Origin: Streptomyces antimycoticus
GTDB taxonomy: Bacteria > Actinomycetota > Actinomycetes > Streptomycetales > Streptomycetaceae
Length of the DNA: 64,000 nucleotides
Assembly: GCF_005405925.1 (NCBI RefSeq)
Contig: NZ_BJHV01000001.1
Coordinates: 6,138,001-6,202,000, forward strand
Reading direction: 5' to 3'
This document shows positions 17,127-25,346 of the stretch, piece by piece. Numbering within the stretch: position 1 is the first letter of the stretch; each line of letters opens with the position of its first letter. A model generated the notes under the pieces. That model saw nothing but the letters and a program-made list of their open reading frames with translations. It had not been told where the DNA came from and did no database searches. A program made the position numbers and the translations under genes.

Positions 17127-17289
17127 CTTACCGAGGGGTGATCGGAGCGCGATTCGGCTGCGTGCAAATGGGGTTAGGGCGAGATGAGAGGGTTTGTGAG
17201 TCTCGCTGAGCAGGCTGGAATGGCTGATTCCGACCCCTGTCCGCCGTCGTCAAGCCCTCAATCACCGCTCACCCACACGTGTGAATTGT

Positions 17290-17312
17290 GTTATCAACAG
17301 GCTGTGGATAAC
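17290..17312. promoter_or_regulatory. 23-bp palindrome made of two inverted DnaA-box-like sequences
   Basis: GTTATCAACAG and CTGTGGATAAC face each other around one G, with a single mismatch in 11 bp. TGTGGATAA is the complement of the classical DnaA box TTATCCACA. It lies in the 516-bp TetR-kbpA gap, which otherwise holds a degenerate repeat and no convincing gene. Confidence 0.5.
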
Positions 17313-17478
17313 AACGGTGGATGACGCGGTCGGATCCGTCGTGGCGCGAAAAGGATTGGCCAAATATTTCGAGTTCCGGGGCGAGCAGACCGGGCGATCC
17401 CCCGTTAGCGTGGCAAGTGAGGTAAACGAGCCAAGCAGCTCCAAACACGCGCCAAGCATCTCCAAACGGGCTGTGAGC

Positions 17479-17615
17479 AAGCTCCGAGGGCCGAGCCTCA
17501 GGACCAAGCTCCGAGGGCCGAGCCCCAGGACCAAGCCCCAGGACCAAGCCCCAGGGCCGAGCCCCAGGGCCAAGCTCCGAGACCGGCTCCGATGACCGAC
17601 TCCGAGGACCGAGGG
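17479..17615. repeat. Degenerate repeat upstream of kbpA-like gene
   Basis: Irregular reiterations of GAGCCCCAGGACCAAGC and CTCCGAGGGCC fill about 130 bp before the kbpA-like start. A 104-aa ORF (17281-17595) reads through them, but its Arg/Pro-rich repetitive product looks non-coding. Confidence 0.65.
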
Positions 17616-17634
17616 ACGCGAGAGGACCCGGGCC

Positions 17635-18420
17635 ATGGCGGCATTCGCGGAAGGCGTGCCCTGCTGGGCGGATGTGCTGCTGTCTGACCTCGCGGCGGGC
17701 CGGCGCTTCTACGGTGAGCTGTTCGGCTGGTCCTTTGAGGAGATCGCCACGGACTACGGCTCGTACACCCGTGCCCTCCTCGGCGGTAAGGAGGTCGCGG
17801 GGCTGGTCCCCAAGCCGGACGGCCGGATGCCCACCGTCTGGAACATCTACTTCGCCGCCCAGGACGCCGCCGCGACCGCCGCCCGGATCCGCGAGGCCGG
17901 TGGCCGGGTGATCACCCCGCCGGTGTGGATCGACCGGTTCTGCGTGATGGCGACGGCCGCCGACCCGGGTGGCGCCGTCTTCGGGATCTGGCAGGCGGGC
18001 AGCCACACCGGCTTCGGACGGCGCGGCGGGCCCGGTTCGTACGGCTGGACCGAGGTCCACACTCGTCAGCCGCGCGCCGTGGACGCCTTCTACCGGGCGG
18101 TCTTCGGATACGGGATGGAGCCCTCCGCCGAGGGCGCGTCGGCCGACCTGGTCCTGTGGACGCCGCGCGGAGAGCCCCCGGACCCCCGTCACGCGATCGG
18201 CGGACGCGTCGTGATCGGCGAGGAGTACCCGGCCGTTCTGCCCGCCCACTTCCTGACGTACTTTGTGGTGGCGGATTGCGATCGGACGCTGCGCACGGCC
18301 CACAGGCTGGGTGGGCGGGTTCTCAAGACCGCCGAAGATACGCCGTACGGGCGTTTCGCGGTTCTTGCGGACAATCAGGGCGCGGCCTTCGCCGTCATCG
18401 ACACCTCGACGGCAGGCTGA
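17635..18420 (+). CDS. kbpA: Two-domain VOC (glyoxalase-fold) protein, candidate AfsK-binding protein KbpA
   Basis: A 261-aa protein with two vicinal-oxygen-chelate modules: residues ~6-125 (PCWADVLLSDLAAGRRFYGELFGW, ending DPGGAVFGIWQ) and ~135-258 (YGWTEVHTRQPRAVDAFYRAVFGY, ending NQGAAFAVID). Start ATG 17635 has AGAGGA 8 bases upstream. It sits directly upstream of the AfsK kinase on the same strand. From memory, S. coelicolor kbpA, encoding a protein of about 250 aa that binds AfsK and restrains its autophosphorylation, occupies the same position. The gene name rests on position and size. An ordinary glyoxalase or dioxygenase role cannot be excluded. Confidence 0.72.
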   Translation: MAAFAEGVPCWADVLLSDLAAGRRFYGELFGWSFEEIATDYGSYTRALLGGKEVAGLVPKPDGRMPTVWNIYFAAQDAAATAARIREAGGRVITPPVWIDRFCVMATAADPGGAVFGIWQAGSHTGFGRRGGPGSYGWTEVHTRQPRAVDAFYRAVFGYGMEPSAEGASADLVLWTPRGEPPDPRHAIGGRVVIGEEYPAVLPAHFLTYFVVADCDRTLRTAHRLGGRVLKTAEDTPYGRFAVLADNQGAAFAVIDTSTAG

Positions 18421-18650
18421 ACCCCGGCCGGAGAACTGGGCGATACAGGCCTGAGGGCACTTAGATGATCCTCGGTCGAACCGGACGGTCCCCGGCTCCG
18501 TATCGCCCGATGACACGACGATTCGCCCCCGGGTTCGCAACCGCCGCCTTCGCCAGAGAGAATGCAGGATGCGTGCCGCCGGTTGGTTTGTCGGTGAGAC
18601 GCTGCACGGGGCTGTACTTTTTCAAGCCCCCACGGGGAGGTGGCAGGCAA

Positions 18651-21290
18651 GTGGTGGAGCAGCTGACGCAGCACGATCCGAGGCGGATCGGCCCTTTCGA
18701 GGTGCTCGGCCGTCTCGGCGCGGGCGGCATGGGGCTGGTCTATCTGGCCCGCTCGGCATCGGGCCGACGGGTCGCGATCAAGACGGTCCGGACCGAGCTC
18801 GCTGAGGACCAGCTGTTCCGTGTCCGGTTCACCCGTGAGGTGGAGGCGGCCCGTGCGGTCAGCGGCTTCTATACGGCCGCCGTCGTGGACGCCGATCCGC
18901 GCGCCGCGGTGCCATGGCTGGCCACGGCCTATGTGCCGGCGCCCTCCCTCGAGGAAATCGTCAACGAGTGCGGACCGATGCCGGCCCAGGCGGTGCGGTG
19001 GCTGGCGGCCGGGGTGGCCGAGGCGCTGCAGTCCATCCATGGCGCGGGCCTGGTCCACCGGGATCTGAAGCCGTCCAATGTGCTGGTCGTCGAGGACGGC
19101 CCGCGGGTGATCGACTTCGGTATCGCCTCCGGTGTTTCGAACACCCGGCTGACGATGACCAACGTCGCGGTCGGCACCCCCGCCTATATGTCCCCCGAGC
19201 AGGCGCGCGACTCACGCAGTGTGACGGGCGCGAGCGACATCTTCTCGCTCGGCTCGACCCTGACCTTCGCGGCCACCGGGCATGCGCCCTTCCACGGCGC
19301 CAACCCGGTGGAGACCGTGTTCATGCTGCTGCGCGAGGGCCCCGACCTGAACGGGCTGCCCGACGAGCTGCGGCCGCTCATCGAGTCGTGCATGCAGATG
19401 GAGCCCGAGCGGCGGCCGTCCCCGGCCGATCTGCAGTCCCAGCTCGCCCCGCATCTGTTCGCGTCCAACGCCGACGACAGCGGTACGGCCTCGGCCTGGC
19501 TGCCGCCCGGCGCCGTCGCGCTCATCGAGCGCAAGCGCAGCGGCCGCAACCAGGTGCGCGGCTCCACCCGGCCCGCGTCCGGAGGCGGCCGTCCCGGAGG
19601 CGCCGGGCACGCCGCGAACGACGGCAGCCGGCCGTCCGCGCCGCTTCCGCCGGAGCGTCCGCCCACGCCGCCACCCTCGTACGCCCCCGCCGCGGGAGGC
19701 CCCGCCGACGGCCATGGCGGCCGGCACGGCGCGGCCGCGGCCGGGCCCGCCGGTGCGGGCGGCTGGGAGCCCGTGGGCGTGGGCGATCCGCGCGGGGGCC
19801 TGCGCGCGCCGGAGGCCGCGAGCCCGCCGAGCGCGCTGGGCTCCATCGGGCCCGGGCGGCACGCCGCCCCGTCCGCCGCCGCCGCGCCCGCTCCGGCGCC
19901 CGCCGGGGCCGACGGATCGGTGCGGCTGCCCGGTTCGCAGGTGCCGATCGGCCCGGGGCTCCGGGCCGACCAGGGGCGGGATCCGCAGCCGCAGCACGGC
20001 ACCGGGCCCGCGACCGGCTGGGTGCGCCCGCCGGCCGGGGTGACTACCGGAGGGCTGAACGGAGGCGACGGCACGGCCGCCGTCCCGCCGCCGACCCACT
20101 CCCCGCCGGCCGAGCCGCCCGAGCCGCATGCCGGAGGAGCCGGGCACGGCCGCTGGCGCCCGTGGCGGTTCCGGATGTCCAACGACGTCTGGGGCACCCC
20201 GGCGGTGGCCGGCGATCTGCTGTATGTGACCTCGTTCGAGGTGCACGCGCTGGATGTGGCCACCGGCCGTCGCCAGTTCAAGACCCGCGACGTGGCGTGG
20301 GCCATGGCCGTGGAGAACGGCCGGATCCACGCCTCCGACGGCCCCACGCTGTACGCGCTGGACGCGGAGGACGGCGCCGAGCGCTGGCGGCTGTCGACCG
20401 ACGGCTGGGTCTACTCCCTCAAGGTCGACCGCGGCACGGTCGTCACCGGGACGCGCGGCGGTGGCGTCCAGGCGTGGGAGGCGGCCAACGGCGAGCTGCT
20501 GTGGGAGATGCAGGGCCTCCAGACCGACTTCGAGACGCCCGAGTCCGGCCCGGCCGTCCACGACGGCACGGTGTATGTGTGGGCGGACGCGCGGCTGCGC
20601 GCCCTGGAGGCGCGCACCGGCGCGGAGCGCTGGTCGTATCCGGTGGGCGACGCGGCCTCGTGCGGCGGTGTGCCGCTGCGTCTGCTGGCGGCCCCCGACG
20701 GGGTGGTCTACGTCTCGGCGGGGACGCGGGTGCTCGCGCTCGACGCCGCCCGCGGGGATGTGCGGTGGCGTTTCGAGGCGCCCGCCGTCTTCCTGTGCGC
20801 CCCCGCGTACGCGCCGGGGCCCGCGGTGACCGGCGGCGGCATCTACATCGCCGACTATCTGGGCACGGTGTACGCGCTGGACGCGGCGAACGGCCGCGAT
20901 CGCTGGCGTATCGCCACCGAGGCCCGGCAGTCGATCGAGCCGGTGCTGGTGGCCGACGGCTCGGTCCATCTGGGCAGCGGCAGCGCGCTCTACACGCTCG
21001 ACGCGGTCACCGGCACGCCCAAGTGGCGGTTCGCGGCGGGCGGCGAGGTCATCGGCTCGCCGGTGGTCGCCGACGGCCGGGTCCACTTCGGCTCGGCCGA
21101 CCACTGCCTCTACACGGTGGACGCGGCGGGCGGACAGCTGCGCTGGAAGCTGGCGACCGGCGGCGAGATCACCGGGTCCCCGGTGGCCGCCGGAGGTGTG
21201 GTGTACGCCTGCAGCAAGGACCGCTGCGTCTACGCGCTGGACGCGGTCAAGGGCACGGGCCAGTCCCGGCCGTCGGGCGGCCGGGCCTGA
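18651..21290 (+). CDS. afsK: Serine/threonine kinase AfsK with PQQ-type beta-propeller
   Basis: Hanks-type kinase of about 879 aa. Kinase domain ~1-265: glycine loop [17 protein letters not shown] lysine K44 in VAIKT, catalytic HRDLKPSN (D138), DFG (D155) and [11 protein letters not shown] long Pro/Gly/Ala linker follows, then from ~505 a PQQ-like propeller of repeated ALDAxxGxxRW blades. No transmembrane helix is visible, as in AfsK rather than PknB. AfsK phosphorylates AfsR, which then switches on afsS and secondary metabolism. GTG 18651 is chosen, with GGGGAGG 10 bases upstream; the ORF runs open to 18465. Its partners lie 6-10 kb away on the other strand. Confidence 0.9.
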   Translation: MVEQLTQHDPRRIGPFEVLGRLGAGGMGLVYLARSASGRRVAIKTVRTELAEDQLFRVRFTREVEAARAVSGFYTAAVVDADPRAAVPWLATAYVPAPSLEEIVNECGPMPAQAVRWLAAGVAEALQSIHGAGLVHRDLKPSNVLVVEDGPRVIDFGIASGVSNTRLTMTNVAVGTPAYMSPEQARDSRSVTGASDIFSLGSTLTFAATGHAPFHGANPVETVFMLLREGPDLNGLPDELRPLIESCMQMEPERRPSPADLQSQLAPHLFASNADDSGTASAWLPPGAVALIERKRSGRNQVRGSTRPASGGGRPGGAGHAANDGSRPSAPLPPERPPTPPPSYAPAAGGPADGHGGRHGAAAAGPAGAGGWEPVGVGDPRGGLRAPEAASPPSALGSIGPGRHAAPSAAAAPAPAPAGADGSVRLPGSQVPIGPGLRADQGRDPQPQHGTGPATGWVRPPAGVTTGGLNGGDGTAAVPPPTHSPPAEPPEPHAGGAGHGRWRPWRFRMSNDVWGTPAVAGDLLYVTSFEVHALDVATGRRQFKTRDVAWAMAVENGRIHASDGPTLYALDAEDGAERWRLSTDGWVYSLKVDRGTVVTGTRGGGVQAWEAANGELLWEMQGLQTDFETPESGPAVHDGTVYVWADARLRALEARTGAERWSYPVGDAASCGGVPLRLLAAPDGVVYVSAGTRVLALDAARGDVRWRFEAPAVFLCAPAYAPGPAVTGGGIYIADYLGTVYALDAANGRDRWRIATEARQSIEPVLVADGSVHLGSGSALYTLDAVTGTPKWRFAAGGEVIGSPVVADGRVHFGSADHCLYTVDAAGGQLRWKLATGGEITGSPVAAGGVVYACSKDRCVYALDAVKGTGQSRPSGGRA

Positions 21291-21447
21291 CCGACCCCCA
21301 GCGGGGGCGCGGTGACGCGCCGGGGCGGCTGGTCGCGGGCTGTGTCCCTGACAATTCCTGCTACGGTTGCGGGCGTTCATCGACCTCCTGGGAGCCGGGA
21401 GGTCGATGGGTAACTCTCTGCGCGGTCTTCGGGGGACGGGGTCTGTG

Positions 21448-21993
21448 ATGCGGCGTGGTCTACGGCTGGCGGCCGTGCTCACCGTGGTGCTGGTGGCGCT
21501 GACCGGGTTCAAGGGGCGTGGCCATGGCCACGGGGGTGGCGGAGGCGGCTGTTCCAGCTCCTCCTCGCACCACTCGGGGTCGGGCTCGGGTTCCAGTTCC
21601 GGCTCCGGTGGTTACTCGGACTCCGACGACGAGAGCTCCACCACCGGTTCGGGCTCCGGCGGTTCCCGCTACCGCGACTACGATGATGACGACTACGGCG
21701 ACAGCGCGTCCAGCGGCACAACGCCCAACGCGCCCCAGGCGACCGTCGTCAGCTGCGCGGGCAAGGACAAGAGCGGCCATCCTGCGGCGACCGTGAAGGT
21801 GCGCAACCGCTCAGGTGCGGCCGACACCTACCTCGTCGACATGAGCTTCCAGGACCGGGACGGCTCGACCCTGACCACCGGGCGCGCCGATGTGCGGGTC
21901 CCCGCGGGGAAGTCGAGGACCGTACGGGTGCCGCTCGATGATCCCTCGGTGTCGGGAACCGTGGTGCGGTGCGAGGTCGTCTCCGTCCTCTGA
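21448..21993 (+). CDS. Secreted Ser/Gly-rich hypothetical protein
   Basis: A 181-aa protein. A signal sequence (MRRGLRLAAVLTVVLVALTG) is followed by a histidine/glycine patch, one cysteine (GGGGGGCSSSSS) and a long SGSGS/acidic linker (YRDYDDDDYGDS). A compact C-terminal domain of ~80 residues (ATVVSCAGKDKSGHPAATVKVRNRSG) looks like a small immunoglobulin-like fold with two cysteines. ATG 21448 is chosen; ATG 21406 with GGGAGG close by is possible. It lies after afsK on the same strand. It shares layout (signal, linker, beta domain with VRNRSG/LNLRNPE-type strand) with the next gene, so the two may be paralogues. Function unknown. Confidence 0.7.
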   Translation: MRRGLRLAAVLTVVLVALTGFKGRGHGHGGGGGGCSSSSSHHSGSGSGSSSGSGGYSDSDDESSTTGSGSGGSRYRDYDDDDYGDSASSGTTPNAPQATVVSCAGKDKSGHPAATVKVRNRSGAADTYLVDMSFQDRDGSTLTTGRADVRVPAGKSRTVRVPLDDPSVSGTVVRCEVVSVL

Positions 21994-22113
21994 GAGCCGG
22001 GCCAGGCGCGCTCGTAGGTGACTTTGGGGTAGCAAAGCCCGTTGCTAGGGTGGCGTGCACTTGTCAACCAGCCCTGACTGGCTTGAATGTGTCTTTTCAA
22101 CGGGGGTAATGCC

Positions 22114-22677
22114 ATGCAACGCCGCTCCATGCGGATATTCGCCGTCGCCCTGGTCGGGCTCATCGCGCTGACCGGGTGCGGAAAGAAGGGTCGAAGCCAC
22201 GACAGCGGCCTCGGCGGGTTCGTCTCGGGCGGGAGCGGCGGCGACAACCCGGCGTCCGGTCCCACCGACCTTCCCACCGGTCTGCCCACGGATCTGCCCA
22301 GCGGAGTCCCCTCCGACCTCGACGTGCCGTCGTACGGGGCCCCCTCGCCCTCCTACACCTACTCCGCGCCGCCCACCTACAACTCGGACGGCACGAACGA
22401 CATCACCGCCACCGGCTGCGACTACGACGAGTCGACCCACTCGTTCCAGTACACCCTCAACCTCAGGAACCCCGAGACGCAGTCCATGCACTACTCGATC
22501 ACCATCGAGTGGGAGAACCAGAGCGGCGGCAGCCTGCTGGGATCCGACTACAAGTCCGTCACCGTGGCGTCCGGCAGCAGCCAGACCCTCAGCGCCACCT
22601 CCTACCGCTACCTCACCGAGCAGACCTCCTTCACCTGCAAGGTCACCTCGGCGCTCAAATACCCGAGCTCCACCTGA
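22114..22677 (+). CDS. Lipoprotein with Pro/Ser linker and C-terminal beta domain
   Basis: A 187-aa predicted lipoprotein. Signal peptide with lipobox LIALTGC (Cys near residue 23), a repetitive TDLPTGLPTDLPSG linker, and a C-terminal domain (ITATGCDYDESTHSFQYTLN, HYSITIEWENQSGG, FTCKVTSAL) that looks like a conjugate-type beta sandwich with paired cysteines. ATG 22114 has GGGGG 8 bases upstream. It follows a similar secreted gene and ends at a stem-loop. Surface-exposed role unknown. Confidence 0.78.
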   Translation: MQRRSMRIFAVALVGLIALTGCGKKGRSHDSGLGGFVSGGSGGDNPASGPTDLPTGLPTDLPSGVPSDLDVPSYGAPSPSYTYSAPPTYNSDGTNDITATGCDYDESTHSFQYTLNLRNPETQSMHYSITIEWENQSGGSLLGSDYKSVTVASGSSQTLSATSYRYLTEQTSFTCKVTSALKYPSST

Positions 22678-22699
22678 GGCCCCGAGCCGATCCGGGGCC
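22678..22699. terminator. GC stem-loop between convergent genes
   Basis: GGCCCCG (22678-22684) pairs with CGGGGCC (22693-22699) over an 8-base loop. It lies directly after the lipoprotein stop and before the 3' end of the hydratase. There is no T-tract. Confidence 0.5.
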
Positions 22700-22706
22700 G
22701 GTGGGC

Positions 22707-23474
22707 TCACCGCGTACGGAAGCCGGGCGTACGGGCCGCGAAGAGCGCGGCCTGGCGCCCCGGCGGCAGATTGCCCAGCGCGATCAACTGAGGGGCCTGT
22801 GCGAGCGCCTGGGCCAGCGCCGCCTCCTTCGCCGCCCATAGCGCCCTTACGGTCCCCTGCACCGCCTCCGTCGGGTACGACGCGATAACCGACGCGGCGC
22901 GCATGGCCGCCGTAAGGGCCTCACCGGCCGGGACCACCTCGCTGGCCAGGCCCGTCTCATACGCCCGTCGGGCCGAGAGCCGCTCTGCGGTCCCCATCAG
23001 CGCCATCCGCGCGACCTCGCCCATCGGCATCCGCTGTGCCATATAGACGGCCTCGTAGGCGCTGACCATCCCATAGCTGGTGTGCGGATCGAAGAAGGCC
23101 GCCGTCTCGTCGGCGACGATGAACTCGGCCTCGCCCAGCAGATAGAACGCCCCGCCGCACGCCATCCCGGCCACCGCCGCGACCACCGGCTTCCACAGGT
23201 CATTCGCCTTGGGCCCGACGGTGCGCAGCGGATCGTCCATCGCGTAGGGCGACGGCGGCTGCGCGACCTCCACCGAGCGGTCGATGCCGGTGCTGAAGGC
23301 CCGGCCGCCCGCGCCGGTGAGGACGACGGCCCGGACCGCGTCATCGTGGCGGAAGCGCCGCCATATGGCCGTCAGTTCGCCGACCGTCTCCAGGTCGATG
23401 GCGTTGTGCCGCTCGGGCCGGTCGAGGGTGACGACCGCGACCCCGCTCTCCTCCACCCGGGTGCGGACCGTCAT
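22707..23474 (-). CDS. Enoyl-CoA hydratase/isomerase family protein
   Basis: Crotonase-fold protein, 255 aa. VVTLDRPERHNAID, the first oxyanion segment GRAFSTGIDRSV, and VAAVAGMACGGAFYLLGEAEFIVADETAAFFDPH are typical. The glutamate-type acids are not obvious by eye, so the exact reaction (hydratase, isomerase or retro-aldolase) is open. Its ATG (23474) overlaps the DUF35 stop by four bases. It is the last gene of the Ltp-DUF35-hydratase operon driven from the dyad at 25287. Confidence 0.86.
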   Translation of the reverse strand: MTVRTRVEESGVAVVTLDRPERHNAIDLETVGELTAIWRRFRHDDAVRAVVLTGAGGRAFSTGIDRSVEVAQPPSPYAMDDPLRTVGPKANDLWKPVVAAVAGMACGGAFYLLGEAEFIVADETAAFFDPHTSYGMVSAYEAVYMAQRMPMGEVARMALMGTAERLSARRAYETGLASEVVPAGEALTAAMRAASVIASYPTEAVQGTVRALWAAKEAALAQALAQAPQLIALGNLPPGRQAALFAARTPGFRTR

Positions 23475-24028
23475 GGCCGCTCCAGCAGCCAGCGCACCAC
23501 CGTGAGCCTGCCGTCCGTGGCGTGGAAGGCGGCCTTCACGGGCGCGCCGATACGGATCCGCTCCGGCGGGACCGAGTTCAGCGCGGCGTCCGCGGTGGCG
23601 ACCAGATTGCCCACCAGCCGGATGCGCGGGGCGTCCGCGAGCTCTACGAGGACGACGTTGTACGGCGCCTGCTCCGCGTAGGCGGGCAACAGCGGGGGAT
23701 GGGGCAGCACGTACGACCAGATCCGGCCACGGCCGCTCATCCTTTTCCACAGGCAGTCGAAGGACTGGCAGTGGGGGCAGCAGGGCCGCGGAGGGAAGCG
23801 CGGTTCGCCGCAGTCGGCGCAGCACTGGACGCGCAGTTCGCCGCGCGCCGCGTAGGCGAAGAAGGGTGACCCGTCCTCGTCGGGCACGGGCGCCAGCAGC
23901 CCGTCGGACCCCTCGCCTCCGCCGCTCGCGGCCGTCGTCGGGTCAGCCGTCGGGTCAGCCGGCGTGCCCGTCGTCGTGTCGGTCGTCGCGCCCGTTGTCG
24001 CGTCAGCCGTCGTGTCCGTCTGTGTCAT
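23471..24028 (-). CDS. DUF35 zinc-ribbon/OB-fold protein
   Basis: About 185 aa. A Thr/Asp/Ala low-complexity N-terminus (TTADATTGATTDTTTG) precedes the zinc ribbon C-x2-C-x10-C-x2-C (CADCGEPRFPPRPCCPHC) and the OB-fold (GRIWSYVLPHPPLLPAY, PYNVVLVEL). It overlaps or abuts both neighbours: Ltp upstream and hydratase downstream. Adjacent Ltp and DUF35 genes are the hallmark of Ltp2-DUF35 aldolase or thiolase complexes in steroid side-chain degradation. ATG 24028 is chosen; TTG 24040 would overlap the Ltp stop. Confidence 0.87.
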   Translation of the reverse strand: MTQTDTTADATTGATTDTTTGTPADPTADPTTAASGGGEGSDGLLAPVPDEDGSPFFAYAARGELRVQCCADCGEPRFPPRPCCPHCQSFDCLWKRMSGRGRIWSYVLPHPPLLPAYAEQAPYNVVLVELADAPRIRLVGNLVATADAALNSVPPERIRIGAPVKAAFHATDGRLTVVRWLLERP

Positions 24029-24036
24029 GGCGTTGG

Positions 24037-25254
24037 TCAACTCCTCAGCAGCAGGGCGGATGTGGGAACCCCTTCACCCGCCGTGACCAGGCAGGTCGTG
24101 GCGCCGGGGACCTGGGCGGTGCCGGTGCCGCGCAGCTGTCTGACCCCCTCGGTGATCAGGTTGAAGCCATGGACGTACGCCTCGCTGAGGCCGCCCCCGC
24201 CGGTGTTGAGCGGCAGCCGTCCGCCGATCTCCAGTGCGCCCCCCTCGGTGAAGGCGGCGCCCTCGCCGCGGGCGCAGAAGCCGTAGCCCTCCAGGGAGAG
24301 CGGGATCAGCGGGGTGAACGCGTCGTAGATCTGCGCGACATCCACATCCTGCGGCCCGAAGTCTGCGGTTTCCCACAGTCGGCGGGCGGCGGTCCAGGAG
24401 GGGCCGGTGAGCGGGTCGTCGTTCCAGTAGTTGACCATCCCGTGGTGCTGGGCGGGCAGCCCCTGGGCGGCGGAGTGGACGTACACCGGCCGTTGCCGGC
24501 AGTCGCGCGCCCGCTCGGCCGACACCACCACACAGGCCAGCGCGCCATCGGTCTCCAGGCAGTTGTCGAAGAGGCAGAGGGGCTCGCTGATCCACCGCGC
24601 GGTCATATACATCTCGCGGGTCAGCGGGCGGTCGTACATGATCGCGGCGGGGTTCTGATTGGCCCGGTTGCGGCAGGCCAGCGCCACATTGAAGAAGTGA
24701 TCGCGGGTCGCGCCGTACTCATGCATATAGCGCCGGGCCAGCAGTCCGATCTCATCGGCCGGACGCAGCAGTCCGTACGGCCGGGTCCACTGGGCCGGGG
24801 TGGGCAGCTGCGCCCGGGTGTTGGTCCAGGGGCGCGGCCCGCTGCCGCGTTTGCGCGACCGCCAGGCCACCCCGACGCTCGCCTGTCCGGTGGCGACCGC
24901 GGCGGCCAGATGTGCGACGGTCGCACAGGAACCGCCGCCCCCGTAGCCGACCTTGCTGAAGAAGGTCACCTCCCCGGCGCCGATGGCCTTGGCGACCTCG
25001 ACCTCGTCGGTCTCCTCCATGGTGTACGAGGCGAAGGCGTCCACCTCGGACGGGGCGATACCGGCGTCGTCGAGCGCGGCCAGGATCGCCCGGCAGGCCA
25101 GGGTCTTCTCGGATTCGGGGAGGCGTTTGGCGAAGGGGGTCTGTCCGATGCCCGCTATCGCCGTCGCGTCCTTCAAGGCCGCCCCCGCCGTCGGCCCCGT
25201 CGCCCCCGCCGTGCTCCTCGTCGCCCCCATGGCCGCCTCCGTGGTCGCGTTCAC
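24037..25254 (-). CDS. Ltp-type thiolase/acetyl-CoA acetyltransferase-like protein with Cys
   Basis: A 405-aa thiolase-fold protein. An Ala/Thr-rich leader of ~28 residues precedes IAGIGQTPFAKRLPES. The nucleophile region is VGYGGGGSCATVAHLA, retaining Cys, unlike the paralogue at 12522. Later blocks are ARRYMHEYGATRDHF, LETDGALACVVV, DVDVAQIYDAFTPL and TGGGGLSEAYVHGFN. It starts 32 bases from the operator dyad shared with the divergent FadD gene and is followed by its DUF35 partner. Chain-shortening of a branched or cyclic acyl-CoA is the likely job. Confidence 0.87.
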   Translation of the reverse strand: MNATTEAAMGATRSTAGATGPTAGAALKDATAIAGIGQTPFAKRLPESEKTLACRAILAALDDAGIAPSEVDAFASYTMEETDEVEVAKAIGAGEVTFFSKVGYGGGGSCATVAHLAAAVATGQASVGVAWRSRKRGSGPRPWTNTRAQLPTPAQWTRPYGLLRPADEIGLLARRYMHEYGATRDHFFNVALACRNRANQNPAAIMYDRPLTREMYMTARWISEPLCLFDNCLETDGALACVVVSAERARDCRQRPVYVHSAAQGLPAQHHGMVNYWNDDPLTGPSWTAARRLWETADFGPQDVDVAQIYDAFTPLIPLSLEGYGFCARGEGAAFTEGGALEIGGRLPLNTGGGGLSEAYVHGFNLITEGVRQLRGTGTAQVPGATTCLVTAGEGVPTSALLLRS

Positions 25255-25286
25255 CGGTGCTGACAGCGGGGAAGGCTACCGCTAAT

Positions 25287-25301
25287 CTGACGGGTAGTCA
25301 G
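25287..25301. promoter_or_regulatory. CTGAC-N5-GTCAG operator between divergent Ltp and FadD genes
   Basis: CTGACGGGTAGTCAG has perfect arms. It lies 32 bases from the Ltp start (25254) and 45 bases from the FadD start (25347), so one site can control both directions. Confidence 0.78.
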
Positions 25302-25346
25302 CTAGTGGGGTCGTCCGTCCCGGGTTCCGGGGAGGGGAGCGGTCCG

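Noticed and set aside
17281..17595. 104-aa plus-strand ORF upstream of kbpA
   Set aside because: The product is an Arg/Pro/Lys-rich readout of a degenerate DNA repeat, with no ribosome site and a palindrome at its start.
19212..21512. A 766-aa minus-strand ORF opposite afsK
   Set aside because: It mirrors the GC-rich codon pattern of afsK and has no family motif or ribosome site.
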